A stretch of 64,000 nucleotides of DNA, taken from the NCBI GenBank assembly GCA_020053735.1, contig JAGVMP010000004.1, positions 57,407 to 121,406 on the forward strand, in the 5' to 3' direction. Below, piece after piece: positions 20,501-29,334 of the stretch; within the stretch, counting starts at the first letter, position 1, and every line of letters starts with the position of its first letter. The notes below the pieces were generated by a model. The model was not told the origin of the DNA. It made no database searches and saw only the letters and a program-made list of their open reading frames with translations. Position numbers and translations under genes: made by a program. This DNA is from Pseudomonadota bacterium (GTDB lineage: Bacteria; Pseudomonadota; Gammaproteobacteria; Burkholderiales; Methylophilaceae).

Positions 20501-21539
20501 TGCAGTGACCACTGAGAATGCAATCAATATCACCTCTAATGGCCAAACAGTGTTTGCAGACACTCGCGTGAATTTACATAGAATGTGGTCTGAAACCACT
20601 TATCACATGCAAAGCCTGCGCGATAACCCTGCATGTGCGCAACAAGAGTATGACCGCATTTTAAACACTGCTGATGTTGGCTTAAATGTGCATACCACAT
20701 TTGATATTGACGACGACTTGGGAATTAAGTCTAGCGCACCATATTTAAATTTAAGCCGTCCCAAAATGGCAATTTTGCGCGAACAAGGCGTCAATGGCCA
20801 AGTGGAAATGGCGTCTGCATTTGACCGCGCAGGCTTTGCCACATTTGATGTGCATATGAGCGACATTATCAGTGGGCGAACATCACTTAAAGATTTTGCT
20901 GGTTTTGTAGCCTGCGGTGGCTTTAGCTATGGCGATGTACTAGGCGCTGGTGAAGGCTGGGCAAAGTCCATTTTATTTAACGCCAGAGCGAATGAAGAAT
21001 TCAGTGCATTTTTTAACCGCACCGATTCATTCGCGCTAGGCGTATGCAATGGCTGCCAAATGATGAGCAACTTGCACAGCATTATCCCTGGCAGTGCACA
21101 CTGGCCGCACTTTGTTAAAAATAAATCTGAGCAGTTTGAAGCGCGCTTTGCCATGGTGGAAGTATTAGAATCGCCCTCACTGTTTTTTAATGGCATGGCT
21201 GGGAGCCGCATGCCTATTGCCGTTGCGCATGGTGAAGGTTTTGCGGAATTTTCTAGCGCAAGTGCTGTCAATAGCGTGTTAGAAAAAAAATTGGTTACGA
21301 TGCGCTTTATAGCACCAACATCTGGTGCGTCAACGCCAACCGAAGTCTACCCGTTTAATCCTAACGGCTCGCCACAAGGGATTACTGGCTTAACTAGCAC
21401 AGATGGGCGTTTTAGTATTATGATGCCGCATCCCGAGCGAGTATACCGCTCGGTACAGCATTCATGGTATCCTGACGATTGGCAAGAAGATGCGCCTTGG
21501 ATGCGGATGTTCCGAAATGCAAGAAAATTTGTCGCTTAA
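17526..21539 (+). CDS. purL: Phosphoribosylformylglycinamidine synthase (single-chain)
   Basis: PurL converts FGAR, glutamine and ATP to FGAM in purine synthesis. The 1337-aa chain has the full proteobacterial architecture: N-terminal PurS-like domain, linker, two AIR-synthetase-like ATPase halves ([15 protein letters not shown] and [15 protein letters not shown] in the first) and a C-terminal glutaminase with catalytic Cys in GVCNGCQMM and His-Glu in [16 protein letters not shown] -10-like box lies about 40 nt upstream. Two oddities: residues 78-90 ([13 protein letters not shown]) are encoded by the 39-nt repeat element, and a perfect tandem 15-bp repeat at 20062-20091 encodes NQNLANQNL in a loop. 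Both are in frame. Confidence 0.98.
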   Translation: MSNSLAKSSSNAHFLSFRGSPALSAFRLDKLHASLKKSAPNIVNINTEFVHFVFSNAVLSKAEQSTLKQILTYGAHTDALQANIHAVSGDIKNDSKQKSLYLVIPRIGTISPWASRATDIANNCGLGSILRIERGIAFYVESSGELNESENTALKAAIHDRMTETVLSDLNDAEKLYHHAEPKPLSSVDILQGGATALNAANSDMGLALSPDEIDYLVENFSKIGRNPTDVELMMFAQANSEHCRHKIFNADWVIDGEQQDISLFGMIRNTHKLNPGHTVVAYSDNSSIVAGQKTQRFYPNSNGEYSFNEDEMHYLMKVETHNHPTAISPFAGAATGAGGEIRDEGATGIGSKPKAGLTGFSVSNLNIPNFAQPWEKPYGKPGRIATPLQIMTDGPLGGAAYNNEFGRPNIAGYFRTFELENNGEVRGYHKPIMLAGGVGNISASHSHKNAIPAGAALIQLGGPAMLIGLGGGAASSMDTGSNTENLDFDSVQRGNPELQRRAQEVIDRCWQLGEKNPILSIHDVGAGGISNAFPELVNDAKVGAKFDLRNVHNEEPGMSPRELWSNEAQERYVMAVLPENLAAFKAICERERAPFAIVGYATSERHLTVADSHFGNKPVDMELSVLLGKPPKMTRDVKRVAKKLSTFDTSKIDFKDAAARVLRLPGVADKTFLITIGDRTVTGLIARDQMVGPWQVPVADVAVTLAGYQTYAGEAFAIGEKAPLALINAPASGRMAIGEAITNIAAAQIDDISNLKLSANWMAPAGHAGEDAALFATVKAVGMELCPALGISIPVGKDSMSMKTVWNEDGLDKAVTSPISLVVTAFANITDARKTLTPQLRTSFSNQNLANQNLGETKLILIDLGNGKNRLGGSSLAQVYNQIGNEAPDVDSPEQLKAFFAEIQKLNAENKILAYHDRSDGGLFTTLCEMAFAGRCGLQVTINNTNGNALASDIVSALFNEELGAVIQVRASEADAILAQLNQHLSAHIIGAVTTENAINITSNGQTVFADTRVNLHRMWSETTYHMQSLRDNPACAQQEYDRILNTADVGLNVHTTFDIDDDLGIKSSAPYLNLSRPKMAILREQGVNGQVEMASAFDRAGFATFDVHMSDIISGRTSLKDFAGFVACGGFSYGDVLGAGEGWAKSILFNARANEEFSAFFNRTDSFALGVCNGCQMMSNLHSIIPGSAHWPHFVKNKSEQFEARFAMVEVLESPSLFFNGMAGSRMPIAVAHGEGFAEFSSASAVNSVLEKKLVTMRFIAPTSGASTPTEVYPFNPNGSPQGITGLTSTDGRFSIMMPHPERVYRSVQHSWYPDDWQEDAPWMRMFRNARKFVA
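17758..17796 (-). repeat. 39-nt ATGGATATTGG element inside purL
   Basis: On the minus strand the core ATGGATATTGG (17770-17780) is followed at exactly the intergenic spacing by AGAGCAT (17758-17764). The 5' half is more degenerate (about 8 of 16 positions). The segment corresponds to 13 purL codons. From memory of E. coli PurL, the same loop there is about 13-14 residues shorter, so this may be an in-frame insertion. Confidence 0.6.
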
Positions 21540-21575
21540 ACTTTTTAAGCGTTTTTAATAAAGGGAAAATGTAGT

Positions 21576-22064
21576 ATGAACATGTTAAAAACATTATTTG
21601 CGGTACTGACTTTAAGTTTTTCACTCAACAGTATGGCAATTACCGATGACGAACAAGTAGAGTTTAGCGACGGCCTGACTGAAGGCAAAATGAAAGTAGT
21701 AGAAAAATTTGTAAAGGCCGACCCAAACATTGTGAATGAAAAATTTTTCGGCTGGGCGCCACTACAAATGGCAGCTAACAAAGGCCAAATGGGTGTGGTG
21801 AAGTACTTGCTAAGCAAGGGTGCGGATATCAATTACATTCACCCAGTGGCATATCACACTGCTTTTCACTTGGCCGTATTGAATGGCCATATGGATTTGG
21901 CTAAATACCTTGCCAGCAAAGGTGCCGATGTCAATGTTAAAATGAAAGCAGATGTTTCATTAATTCGCTTTTTCCGTGATGCAGACAGACCAGATATGGT
22001 AAAAATGCTGACAGAAATGGGCGTTAAGGATGATGGTTGCATCGAAGGCAAATGCTTCGAGTAA
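21576..22064 (+). CDS. Secreted ankyrin-repeat protein
   Basis: A 162-aa protein with a Sec signal peptide (cleavage after SMA, about residue 22) and ankyrin repeats from about residue 50 (GWAPLQMAANKGQMGVVKYLLSKGADINYI, then TAFHLAVLNGHMDLAKYLASKGADVNV). The C-terminus has a Cys pair (DDGCIEGKCFE) that could form a disulfide. Ankyrin proteins mediate protein contacts; periplasmic ones in other proteobacteria can protect or support redox enzymes. It lies 86 nt before the sulfide dehydrogenase genes and may serve them, but that is inference. Confidence 0.85.
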   Translation: MNMLKTLFAVLTLSFSLNSMAITDDEQVEFSDGLTEGKMKVVEKFVKADPNIVNEKFFGWAPLQMAANKGQMGVVKYLLSKGADINYIHPVAYHTAFHLAVLNGHMDLAKYLASKGADVNVKMKADVSLIRFFRDADRPDMVKMLTEMGVKDDGCIEGKCFE

Positions 22065-22137
22065 TCTAATGTAACTTAACACATGTGACATTAAGTCACG
22101 CAACCTTATAAAACGTCTTTACAATGATGTTTTAGGC

Positions 22138-22152
22138 TAGAATAAAAACATG
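22138..22152 (+). promoter_or_regulatory. -10 box 6 nt before the fccA ATG (possible leaderless start)
   Basis: TAGAAT (22138-22143) ends 6 nt before the ATG at 22150. There is no Shine-Dalgarno before the ATG. TTTACA about 14 nt upstream could be a weak -35 with a short spacer. Confidence 0.35.
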
Positions 22153-22539
22153 ATGAAATATTCAATTTTTATTAGCTTGTCCGTCATAACATTCATCATC
22201 TCGGTTGCTCACGCAGCTGAGGTGGTTTCTTCTACAGAAACCTTTAGCAACACGCCGCACATTCGTACACTTGCCGCCTCTTGCGCAGCATGCCATGGCA
22301 GTAATGGCAATGCCCTACATGGTAATGCCGTGCTCGCTGGCATGGATGGCGACAAATTCACTGCAGCAATGGTAGCGTTTAAAGACGGTAGCCGCCCCGC
22401 TACGGTCATGCATCGACATGCAAAAGGCCTTAACGTAGACGAAATCAATTTACTTGCTGAATACTTCTCTAAGCAAAAGCGTGTGCCTAGCCAAGTGCCA
22501 CAGCCGCAGACTTTAAAATCCAGTCATGAACAACGTTAA
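22150..22539 (+). CDS. fccA: Flavocytochrome c sulfide dehydrogenase, cytochrome subunit (monoheme)
   Basis: A 129-aa periplasmic class I c-type cytochrome. A signal peptide (to about residue 23, VAHAAE) is followed by a single heme motif CAACH (C45, C48, H49) and a likely distal Met ligand in the VMHRHAKGLNVDEI segment (M87). This size and motif pattern fits the FccA/SoxE subunit that takes electrons from the sulfide-oxidising flavoprotein. The gene overlaps fccB by 14 nt, so the pair is co-translated. A possible leaderless promoter precedes it. An unrelated small cytochrome c cannot be excluded from this ORF alone; the partner gene makes the call. Confidence 0.85.
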   Translation: MMKYSIFISLSVITFIISVAHAAEVVSSTETFSNTPHIRTLAASCAACHGSNGNALHGNAVLAGMDGDKFTAAMVAFKDGSRPATVMHRHAKGLNVDEINLLAEYFSKQKRVPSQVPQPQTLKSSHEQR

Positions 22540-23821
22540 ACGTCGTGCTTTTATTAAAAACACTATAAAAGCTGGCTTCAGTTTAGGCGCTGTCAGCCTA
22601 GCACCCAGTTTCCTTACAGCTTGTGCAGGTTTAAACAAGCAAAACACAAAAACCATCGGTCGCGTGGTGGTCATTGGCGGCGGTTATGCTGGCCTTACAG
22701 CAGCCAAATACATTCGCATATGGAGTGCAGGCAGTATTGAAGTCATGGTGATTGAAAAATCCAGCCAATTTGTCTCCTGCCCGCTCAGCAATCTGGTACT
22801 AGGTGGCAGTAAAAGTATTCATGACTTAACCTTTGGCTACGATTTAGTGCAAAAAAATCATGGTGTCACTTGGATCAAAGACGAAGTCACCACGATTGAC
22901 ACTACCACCAAAAAAATAACGATGAAGCGTGGCGAGGTGTCTTACGACCGCCTGATCATAGCGCCTGGCATCGACATGATGTATGACACTCTGCCGAATT
23001 TAGAAACTGCACAACAGGAGATTCCACATGCGTGGAAAGCTGGTTGGCAAACTGTGAATTTACGCAAGCAGCTGGAAGCCATGCCAGATGGTGGTGTGTT
23101 TGTGATGAACGTACCACGCGCGCCCTATCGCTGTCCACCAGGGCCTTACGAGCGAGCGAGCCAAGTGGCCAGCTACCTAAAAGCGCATAAACCAAAAAGC
23201 AAAATTATTGTGCTGGATGCCAATGCTGAAATTACTTCTAAAAAAGGCTTATTTACCAAAGTGTGGGTAGACATTTATCCTGGCATGGTGGATTATCGCC
23301 CCAACAATATCATCGCAGAAGTTGACGTTAAAACTAAAACCGTGAAAACAGATTTTGAAACGGTTACAGCTAGTGTGCTGAATATTATTCCACCGCAACG
23401 TGCCGGCAAACCTGCACAACTAGCGGGCGTGGATAATGCCGATAAGCGCTGGTGTGAAGTGAGTTTTATTACCTATGAATCGACCGCAGTGCCAAACATT
23501 CACGTCATCGGCGATGCGATTGACAGCAACTTGCCAAAATCGGCACACATGGCCACCAATCAAGCACGTATTTGTGCCAGCGCAGTGGTAGAGTTAATGT
23601 TTAACCGTACGCCAGACCCTGCACCCGTGTTTGCCAATACTTGCTACAGCTTTGTGAGCGATAAAGAGGCGATGCACGTGGCGACGGTTTACCGCTTTGA
23701 TACCAACAAAAAAATTATGGTGGCTGCTGAAGGTGGTGGTGTATCACTGAAGCCATCGGTGCAAGAAGGCGATTATGCACAGGCATGGGCGGCCAATATT
23801 TGGTCAGATGTACTGACCTAA
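22526..23821 (+). CDS. fccB: Flavocytochrome c sulfide dehydrogenase, flavoprotein subunit
   Basis: FccB/SoxF oxidises sulfide to zero-valent sulfur in the periplasm using FAD and passes electrons to the cytochrome subunit. The 431-aa product has a Tat-like leader (NNVKRRAFIKNTIKAGFSLG), a Rossmann FAD motif (VIGGGYAGLTAA, about residues 49-60), and the family cysteines: C85 in FVSCPLSN (covalent FAD site in characterised members), C203 in YRCPPGPYER and C373 in NTCYSFV (redox disulfide). The C-terminal FCSD flavin-binding domain is complete. Together with fccA this forms an intact module, unexpected among purely heterotrophic housekeeping genes. Confidence 0.9.
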   Translation: MNNVKRRAFIKNTIKAGFSLGAVSLAPSFLTACAGLNKQNTKTIGRVVVIGGGYAGLTAAKYIRIWSAGSIEVMVIEKSSQFVSCPLSNLVLGGSKSIHDLTFGYDLVQKNHGVTWIKDEVTTIDTTTKKITMKRGEVSYDRLIIAPGIDMMYDTLPNLETAQQEIPHAWKAGWQTVNLRKQLEAMPDGGVFVMNVPRAPYRCPPGPYERASQVASYLKAHKPKSKIIVLDANAEITSKKGLFTKVWVDIYPGMVDYRPNNIIAEVDVKTKTVKTDFETVTASVLNIIPPQRAGKPAQLAGVDNADKRWCEVSFITYESTAVPNIHVIGDAIDSNLPKSAHMATNQARICASAVVELMFNRTPDPAPVFANTCYSFVSDKEAMHVATVYRFDTNKKIMVAAEGGGVSLKPSVQEGDYAQAWAANIWSDVLT

Positions 23822-23849
23822 TACCTCTAACTTAATCTATCTAAAAACT

Positions 23850-25046
23850 ATGATTGAAGCAATCTTTTATAAAGTCAGCACTTACATTCAACTGGCTTTT
23901 TGCAGCCTGTCTACACTCAGTTGCGCAAGCGCTGCCGAGCCGCCGAATGCGCTAAACCTTAACTTGCCCGCTGGCTTTGAAATCAAACTATTTGCGAAAT
24001 TAGAAACTGCACCGCGCATGCTGGCGTTTGATAAAGGTGGCAATCTATTTGTATCTTTAGCAAATAGCAACCAAGTAGTCATGCTGCCAGACGCCAATAA
24101 AGACGGGCTTGCTGAGGCAGCAGTTTTAATCTCTGACGCATTGAATACACCGCATGGCTTGGCATTTATCGGTGATGATTTGCTGGTGGCCAACCAAGAT
24201 GGTGTCATTAAACTCACAAAAACAGAAAATAGGTGGTCAGCGCCTAAACCGTTTATTCGTAATTTGCCTTACGGACATCACACCGTAAAAACCATCAAAT
24301 TGGGGCCAGATAATCACTTATATCTTAACGTGGGCTCTAGTTGTAATGTATGCGTAGAAGACAACCCGTTACGCGCAACGATTTTAAGATATACGTTAGA
24401 AGGTAAAGCGGCAGGCGCATTACAAACTTTAGGTCGCCATGCGCCAAACGCCACTTGGGCTAGCGGTTTGCGCAACAGTCAAGGCTTTGCATGGCATCCC
24501 AAAACGGGTGCTATGTTTGCCACCAATAACGGCTCTGATATGCGTAGCGACAAGAAAAATGGCAAAGTAAATGATGAACTACCGCCAGAACACTTTAATA
24601 AAATTGAAACTGGCAAACATTATGGCTGGCCTTATTGCTGGGGTGATGGCAAGGGTGGCATGACGCAAGATCCCAATTTTGTGGGTGAAGTCGATTTTTG
24701 TAAAACTGCCATGCCGCCCGCGATTACTTTAACTTCCCATTCCACGCCAATTGGTGTCACATTTTTAGACAAAACTAATTTCCCTGATGAATATAAAAAT
24801 GATGCCATCCTTGCGTTACATGGCTCATGGAACCGTAAGCAATTGAGCGGTTACAAGCTGGTACGCGTTAAATTTAATGGTGATAACCCGGTTGAAGTCA
24901 TTGATTTTGCCACTGGCTGGCTCAATAATAGTAAGAACGAGGCATGGGGACGGCCTGTTGATGTCGTCACTGGTCCAGATGGCGCATTGTACGTGTCGGA
25001 TGACCGCGCGAACACTATTTACCGCATCAGCTATAAAGCAAAATAA
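23850..25046 (+). CDS. PQQ-type sugar dehydrogenase / L-sorbosone dehydrogenase-like beta-propeller
   Basis: A 398-aa secreted six-bladed propeller of the soluble glucose/sorbosone dehydrogenase superfamily. The signal sequence ends around SCASAAEPP. Recognisable blocks are GFEIKLFAKLETAPRMLAF at the start of the mature part, LPYGHHTVKTIKLGPDNHLYLNVGSSCNVC in the centre, and FAWHPKTGAMFATNNGSD and KIETGKHYGWPYCWGDG later. The SSCNVC stretch could form a disulfide. Many relatives are PQQ enzymes, but others bind no cofactor, so catalysis is not certain. It follows fccB after 28 nt and could pass electrons to the same periplasmic cytochrome; that is inference. Confidence 0.85.
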   Translation: MIEAIFYKVSTYIQLAFCSLSTLSCASAAEPPNALNLNLPAGFEIKLFAKLETAPRMLAFDKGGNLFVSLANSNQVVMLPDANKDGLAEAAVLISDALNTPHGLAFIGDDLLVANQDGVIKLTKTENRWSAPKPFIRNLPYGHHTVKTIKLGPDNHLYLNVGSSCNVCVEDNPLRATILRYTLEGKAAGALQTLGRHAPNATWASGLRNSQGFAWHPKTGAMFATNNGSDMRSDKKNGKVNDELPPEHFNKIETGKHYGWPYCWGDGKGGMTQDPNFVGEVDFCKTAMPPAITLTSHSTPIGVTFLDKTNFPDEYKNDAILALHGSWNRKQLSGYKLVRVKFNGDNPVEVIDFATGWLNNSKNEAWGRPVDVVTGPDGALYVSDDRANTIYRISYKAK

Positions 25047-25111
25047 TAAGCAAATCATTCAAACTGCGCTTATTGTAAGCATCAGCCACTAAAGTTAATA
25101 GAAAGCACCGC

Positions 25112-25699
25112 ATGCAAAAATTGCTCACCATCTCTATTTTAAGTCTAATATTTTGCGCCACTGCGCAGGCCGAAACCCAGCCAGTCAAGCTGCCCGGCAC
25201 TATCGCCATGCACATCGGCCAAACCCACTATGAACACCCTGTGCGCTTGCTACACCCCTATTTGGATGTGTGGCACATGAAAGGCCCGCTGGCAGAAAAA
25301 GCTGCGCTTAAGGCGCTAAAAAAACGTTTTGCTAATGTAGGCGATTGCAGCGCACCTGCCAATGTCGTGCTACTGTTAGAACCACATATGTTTTACAACG
25401 CCCAATTACGTGTGTTTCATGGCGAAATTATTGCGCGTGCTTATACCAAAGGCGCTGAAGCACCAACGTATGAGAACTCACTTACCGTGATTAAAAAGCA
25501 AGCGCAACAAAATGGTGATCTTGGCGTCAAGCCAGATTTTTATATGGAAAAAGCTTACGCCAAAGCCATGGATAAAGTGATTAAAAAACTAGAAACCGAC
25601 AAAGCGTTTTTAGCCACTTTAGACAAACCTAAAATGCAAGACCCCAAAAGTATTTGTGATACGCTAGACAGTTTGCCAGCCGCCAAATTTTATTATTAA
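25112..25699 (+). CDS. Hypothetical secreted protein
   Basis: A 195-aa product with a clear Sec signal peptide (cleavage after AQA, about residue 20). The mature part is mixed alpha/beta with two or three Cys and a conserved-looking HPYLDVWHMKGPLAEKAALKALK stretch. I do not recognise the family. It lies between two beta-propeller genes and probably belongs to the same transcription unit (66 nt after the preceding stop, 24 nt before the next start). Confidence 0.7.
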   Translation: MQKLLTISILSLIFCATAQAETQPVKLPGTIAMHIGQTHYEHPVRLLHPYLDVWHMKGPLAEKAALKALKKRFANVGDCSAPANVVLLLEPHMFYNAQLRVFHGEIIARAYTKGAEAPTYENSLTVIKKQAQQNGDLGVKPDFYMEKAYAKAMDKVIKKLETDKAFLATLDKPKMQDPKSICDTLDSLPAAKFYY

Positions 25700-25723
25700 C
25701 ATCTCATAAAAGGTCCAGAATAA

Positions 25724-26617
25724 ATGAAAAACTTAATTTCAGCATTTGCCATTGCAACCAGCTTGATGAGCGCAGGTTGTAGCAATGAAGCACAAGACGC
25801 GCAACAAATAGAAGCAGCGCAAGATGCCCCTAAACAAAAAATTACTGGCTTAAAAACCCCTGAGTCTGTTGTGCAAGCTAAAGATGGACGCATTTTTATT
25901 TCCGAAATTAACGAAATGGGTAAAGATGCTGATGGCCAAATTACAGTGATTGACACCAGTGGTAAAGCCTCGGTTTTCGCTAAAGGCTTAGATGACCCTA
26001 AAGGTTTAGCGATGATTGGCGAAAACCTGTTTGTAGCAGATAAAAACAAAATTATAAAAATTACGCCTGATGGCCAAAGCATTGTCTTTGCTGCGACAGA
26101 AGCATTTCCAGTCACTCCACAATTTTTCAACGATTTGGAAGCCGACCCGCAAGGCAATTTATATGTATCCGACAGTGGCGATATTATGGGTACGGGCAAA
26201 GGTGGCATCATCTATAAAATCGATGCGAATGGGCAAGTGAAATTGCTGATTGATGGCAAACAAGATGCGCGCGTGATGGCGCCTAATGGCTTGATGGCGG
26301 ATGACACCGGCGACGTGTTGATTTATGTCGATTTCACATCTGGTATCTTATACACCTATAACCAAAAAACACAGGCACTCACCGATATTGCTGAAGGCTT
26401 TGGCGGTGGCGATGGCGTGGTACATCACTCCAATGGCACCATGTATGTGAGCGACTGGAAAAATGGAAAAGTGTTTAGCATAAGCACCAAAGGGGATGTC
26501 ACCCTGTTAAAAGAGGGTTATCAATCCGCAGCAGATATTGCCATTACTAAAGATGAAGCCTACTTAATGGTGCCTGACATGAAGGCTGGCGAACTGGATT
26601 TTATTCCACTCAAATAA
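25724..26617 (+). CDS. SMP-30/NHL-like beta-propeller lipoprotein
   Basis: A 297-aa lipoprotein: the signal ends with lipobox SAGC at about residue 19. The mature part shows repeated propeller strands (SVVQAKDGRIFISEINEMG, GLDDPKGLAMIGENLFVAD, DLEADPQGNLYVSDSGDIMG, VVHHSNGTMYVSDWKNGKVF). This is the SMP-30/gluconolactonase/strictosidine synthase-like fold; divalent-metal lactonase residues cannot be assigned with confidence. It shares its fold with the sorbosone-dehydrogenase-like protein two genes upstream. It is probably periplasmic and anchored to the outer membrane. Confidence 0.8.
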   Translation: MKNLISAFAIATSLMSAGCSNEAQDAQQIEAAQDAPKQKITGLKTPESVVQAKDGRIFISEINEMGKDADGQITVIDTSGKASVFAKGLDDPKGLAMIGENLFVADKNKIIKITPDGQSIVFAATEAFPVTPQFFNDLEADPQGNLYVSDSGDIMGTGKGGIIYKIDANGQVKLLIDGKQDARVMAPNGLMADDTGDVLIYVDFTSGILYTYNQKTQALTDIAEGFGGGDGVVHHSNGTMYVSDWKNGKVFSISTKGDVTLLKEGYQSAADIAITKDEAYLMVPDMKAGELDFIPLK

Positions 26618-26630
26618 GCGTGCAATCAAG

Positions 26631-27422
26631 TTGAGCGAATTACGTCAGTTGGCCTTAACCTGGCTTTGTGAATGCAATGCCTCAAACAAAGCTGCTGGGG
26701 TTTTATCTTTAGGTAAAATTCTTGATTATAGAATCGTCACAGACCAATATCCATGCGGCTACCAGAGCATCTTAAATACAATCCCAGGCCGACCAAACAA
26801 ACCTGAATTAGTCGCACCGCTCTTGCTGCCCAAACGCAGCATGCGCACTGCAGAAGGCCGCGCTGCACTGATTCACGCCCTCGCCCACATTGAATTCAAC
26901 GCCATTAACTTGGCGCTGGATGCGATTTGGCGTTTTGGCAATATGCCCGAAAACTATTACACCGATTGGCTAAAAGTCGCGATTGAAGAAGCTTATCATT
27001 TCTCGCTTTTAAACGCACATTTGAAAACGTTGGGTTATGCATACGGCAGCTTCAGTGGTCACAATAGCTTATGGGAAATGGTAGATAGAACTAAGGATGA
27101 TGTGCTTGCGCGCATGGCTTTAGTGCCGCGCACCATGGAAGCGCGTGGTCTAGATGCCAGCCCAGAATTGCGCAACAAATTTGCGCAAATAGACGATTTA
27201 GCAATGGCTGAAATTTTAGATATTATTTTGCGCGACGAAATTGGCCATGTGGCGATTGGTAATCACTGGTTTAACTGGCTTTGCAACGAACGAAAATTAG
27301 AACCAATCGCCACTTTTAAACAACTATGCCAACAATATAGCGCACCAAAATTAAAACCGCCATTTAATCTAGAAGCCAGAAGACTCGCTGGATTTACCGA
27401 AGCTGAATTGGCTTTGCTTTAG
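26631..27422 (+). CDS. DUF455 ferritin-like domain protein
   Basis: A 263-aa cytoplasmic protein of the DUF455 family, a four-helix ferritin-like fold. Likely di-iron ligands are in AHIEFNAINLALDAI, VAIEEAYHFSLL and RDEIGHVAIGNHWF (E, ExxH, DExxH type). Its substrate is unknown; it is distantly related to the tRNA hydroxylase MiaE. The only start matching the family N-terminus is a TTG at 26631. Codons 34-47 (IVTDQYPCGYQSI region) coincide with a copy of the 39-nt repeat. The stop overlaps the convergent serB stop by four bases. Confidence 0.88.
   Translation: MSELRQLALTWLCECNASNKAAGVLSLGKILDYRIVTDQYPCGYQSILNTIPGRPNKPELVAPLLLPKRSMRTAEGRAALIHALAHIEFNAINLALDAIWRFGNMPENYYTDWLKVAIEEAYHFSLLNAHLKTLGYAYGSFSGHNSLWEMVDRTKDDVLARMALVPRTMEARGLDASPELRNKFAQIDDLAMAEILDIILRDEIGHVAIGNHWFNWLCNERKLEPIATFKQLCQQYSAPKLKPPFNLEARRLAGFTEAELALL
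26732..26770 (-). repeat. 39-nt ATGGATATTGG element inside the DUF455 gene
   Basis: On the minus strand it begins ATGCTCT (26764-26770) and has the core ATGGATATTGG (26744-26754). About 24 of the first 27 positions match the intergenic consensus; the 3' end is degenerate. The reading frame differs from that used in purL. Confidence 0.6.
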
Positions 27423-28258
27423 GCTACAAATAAGTTTCTTATGCCATCCAAGCCACTAAAATTTAAAGCATAAGTGGCATGTTGCTGAACAATAGGTTTT
27501 GCGTGGTAGGCTACGCCCACACTAGCTACTTTCATCATTTTTAGATCATTGGCGCCATCGCCCACTGCAATCGTCTGGTCAAATCTTAAGTTTAGCGTTT
27601 CACGCAACGTCAATAACTCCATTGCTTTACGGTCGGCATCTACGATATCACCGAGCACATTACCAGTAAGCTTGTTATCTACAATTTCTAGCGTATTAGC
27701 CACTGCATAATCCAAACCCAGCAAGTCTTTTACATGGTTGGCAAATAAGCTAAAGCCACCAGACACAACCATGGTTTTAATGTTGTTGGCTTTGCAGGTA
27801 GCAATCCATTCTACCGCGCCAGGATTAGGCTGTAGGCGTTCGTCAATGACGCGTCTTAGTGCCATTTTATCCAGGCCTTTTAACAATGCTACCCGCTTTT
27901 TTAGGCTGGTGGCAAAGTCTAATTCACCGCGCATGGCAGATTCGGTAATCGCCGCCACCTGTGGTTTCAGATTCATCATGTCTGCAATTTCATCAATGCA
28001 CTCAATATTAATCAGCGTCGAATCCATGTCCATCACACACAAGCCAAATTGGCTTAGACGCTGCACATCGGGCACCAGCGCGCAATCAATACTTTGCGCA
28101 GCGCAGAAATCTTTAACTTCAGTGACATCAGTTAAATCAGTAGGCAAGTAATAGGCGTGCTCGTCAATTTGCATAAACTGCGTGCTACCACCAACAATGC
28201 GATGGATATGAGTGAGATGCGCCATGCCAATAGCACGGCCTTGAATAACTAAACGCAT
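27419..28258 (-). CDS. serB: Phosphoserine phosphatase
   Basis: SerB catalyses the last step of serine synthesis. It is a HAD-superfamily enzyme: the nucleophile motif is VMDMDSTLINIECIDEIADM at about residue 91, motif II is VVSGGFSLFANHVKDLLGLD, and motif III and IV are AVGDGANDLKMM. An N-terminal ACT-like region of about 85 residues precedes the catalytic domain, as in the longer proteobacterial form; total length is 279 aa. It converges with the DUF455 gene with a 4-bp overlap and no terminator between them. Confidence 0.96.
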   Translation of the reverse strand: MRLVIQGRAIGMAHLTHIHRIVGGSTQFMQIDEHAYYLPTDLTDVTEVKDFCAAQSIDCALVPDVQRLSQFGLCVMDMDSTLINIECIDEIADMMNLKPQVAAITESAMRGELDFATSLKKRVALLKGLDKMALRRVIDERLQPNPGAVEWIATCKANNIKTMVVSGGFSLFANHVKDLLGLDYAVANTLEIVDNKLTGNVLGDIVDADRKAMELLTLRETLNLRFDQTIAVGDGANDLKMMKVASVGVAYHAKPIVQQHATYALNFSGLDGIRNLFVA

Positions 28259-28385
28259 AAAACCTACTAAGAAAAAAAGTTAAGTAAAATGATAATGACT
28301 AAACCCTGATTATAGCATTGGCCTGTTATTGGGTATAACTCAGGCTTTTAATACCAAATATTGATAAAAATTATGAAAGCTGACT

Positions 28386-28413
28386 TTGTTATTTCATCTT
28401 TGAATGCTATGAT
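28386..28413 (+). promoter_or_regulatory. Putative sigma70 promoter for the membrane cytochrome gene
   Basis: TTGTTA (28386-28391), a 16-nt spacer and TATGAT (28408-28413) lie 27 nt before the ATG at 28441. The rest of the divergent serB-cytochrome gap (28259-28440) is AT-rich without other clear structure. Confidence 0.4.
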
Positions 28414-28440
28414 TTTTACATTCTGTATCGAAAGCAAACC

Positions 28441-29301
28441 ATGAAGCCCGAAGCAAAAGCACCTTCAAAACCCACCCCTAAATCACAAGCCAAAACCACC
28501 GCAAAATTATCAGACAAAAAAGTGCCTGCTGTCACTAGCACAACATCTGGCTTAAGCTGGTTAAACTTACCCAATTTGCCTAAACCTTTAAAAGCGCTGT
28601 TTGCAGGCTATTTATTAGTGATCGGCGTGGGCTTGCTGATGGCGGGCTTGCAGATTATGCTTACCCACGGCATGGCAGATGGCAAAATTGGCTTATCTAA
28701 AAACGACATCGTTTACAGTTATTACGGCGACAGAACGCATAGCAAGCTAGAAAGCATGTTAAATGGATCGATGAAGGCGATGGCGCCCGATGAAACGCGC
28801 GCGGATATTATTCAGTGGGTGCGCAAAGGCGCGCCAAAAGCGGATTGGGACGCGCATTTTAAAGACGTATTTGCCAAAAATTGCGTGTCTTGCCACAGCG
28901 TAGTCCCCAATATCCCCAACTTTAACAATTTTGAAGAGGTACAAATCGTGGCTGCCACGGGTGAAGGCGAAAGCATCCAAAACCTCACCCGCGTCTCGCA
29001 TATCCATTTGTTTGGCATCAGCTTCATCTTCTTCTTTATGGGCTTTATTTTTAGCTTTGCAGTGGGCGTGCCAAAAATATTGAAAGTATTGGCGATTGCT
29101 TTCCCATTTGGCTTTTTAATTATCGACATATTGTCTTGGTGGTTGACTAAATTAAGCCCAGGCTTTGCTTACTTCACTATTATTGCTGGCGTAGGCTACA
29201 GTTTGGCATCCACATTTATGTGGTTTACCAGCATGTACCAAATGTTCATTTTATCGCGCAACGGTAAAGTGTATGGCAATGCCTGGGAACAAGACTTATA
29301 G
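28441..29301 (+). CDS. Membrane protein with c-type heme motif
   Basis: A 286-aa membrane protein with a basic, Pro/Lys-rich N-terminus (about 50 residues), one membrane helix (about 52-74), a periplasmic segment with a single heme-attachment motif CVSCH (C148, C151, H152), and four further hydrophobic helices from about residue 190 (for example FGISFIFFFMGFIFSFAVGV). Several His residues in and next to the helices (HIHLFG) could be additional heme ligands. It is therefore likely an electron-transfer membrane cytochrome. I do not recognise a named family and no partner subunit is adjacent. Confidence 0.75.
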   Translation: MKPEAKAPSKPTPKSQAKTTAKLSDKKVPAVTSTTSGLSWLNLPNLPKPLKALFAGYLLVIGVGLLMAGLQIMLTHGMADGKIGLSKNDIVYSYYGDRTHSKLESMLNGSMKAMAPDETRADIIQWVRKGAPKADWDAHFKDVFAKNCVSCHSVVPNIPNFNNFEEVQIVAATGEGESIQNLTRVSHIHLFGISFIFFFMGFIFSFAVGVPKILKVLAIAFPFGFLIIDILSWWLTKLSPGFAYFTIIAGVGYSLASTFMWFTSMYQMFILSRNGKVYGNAWEQDL

Positions 29302-29334
29302 CAGCAAGATTTAAACAAACAGATTGGTCATACG

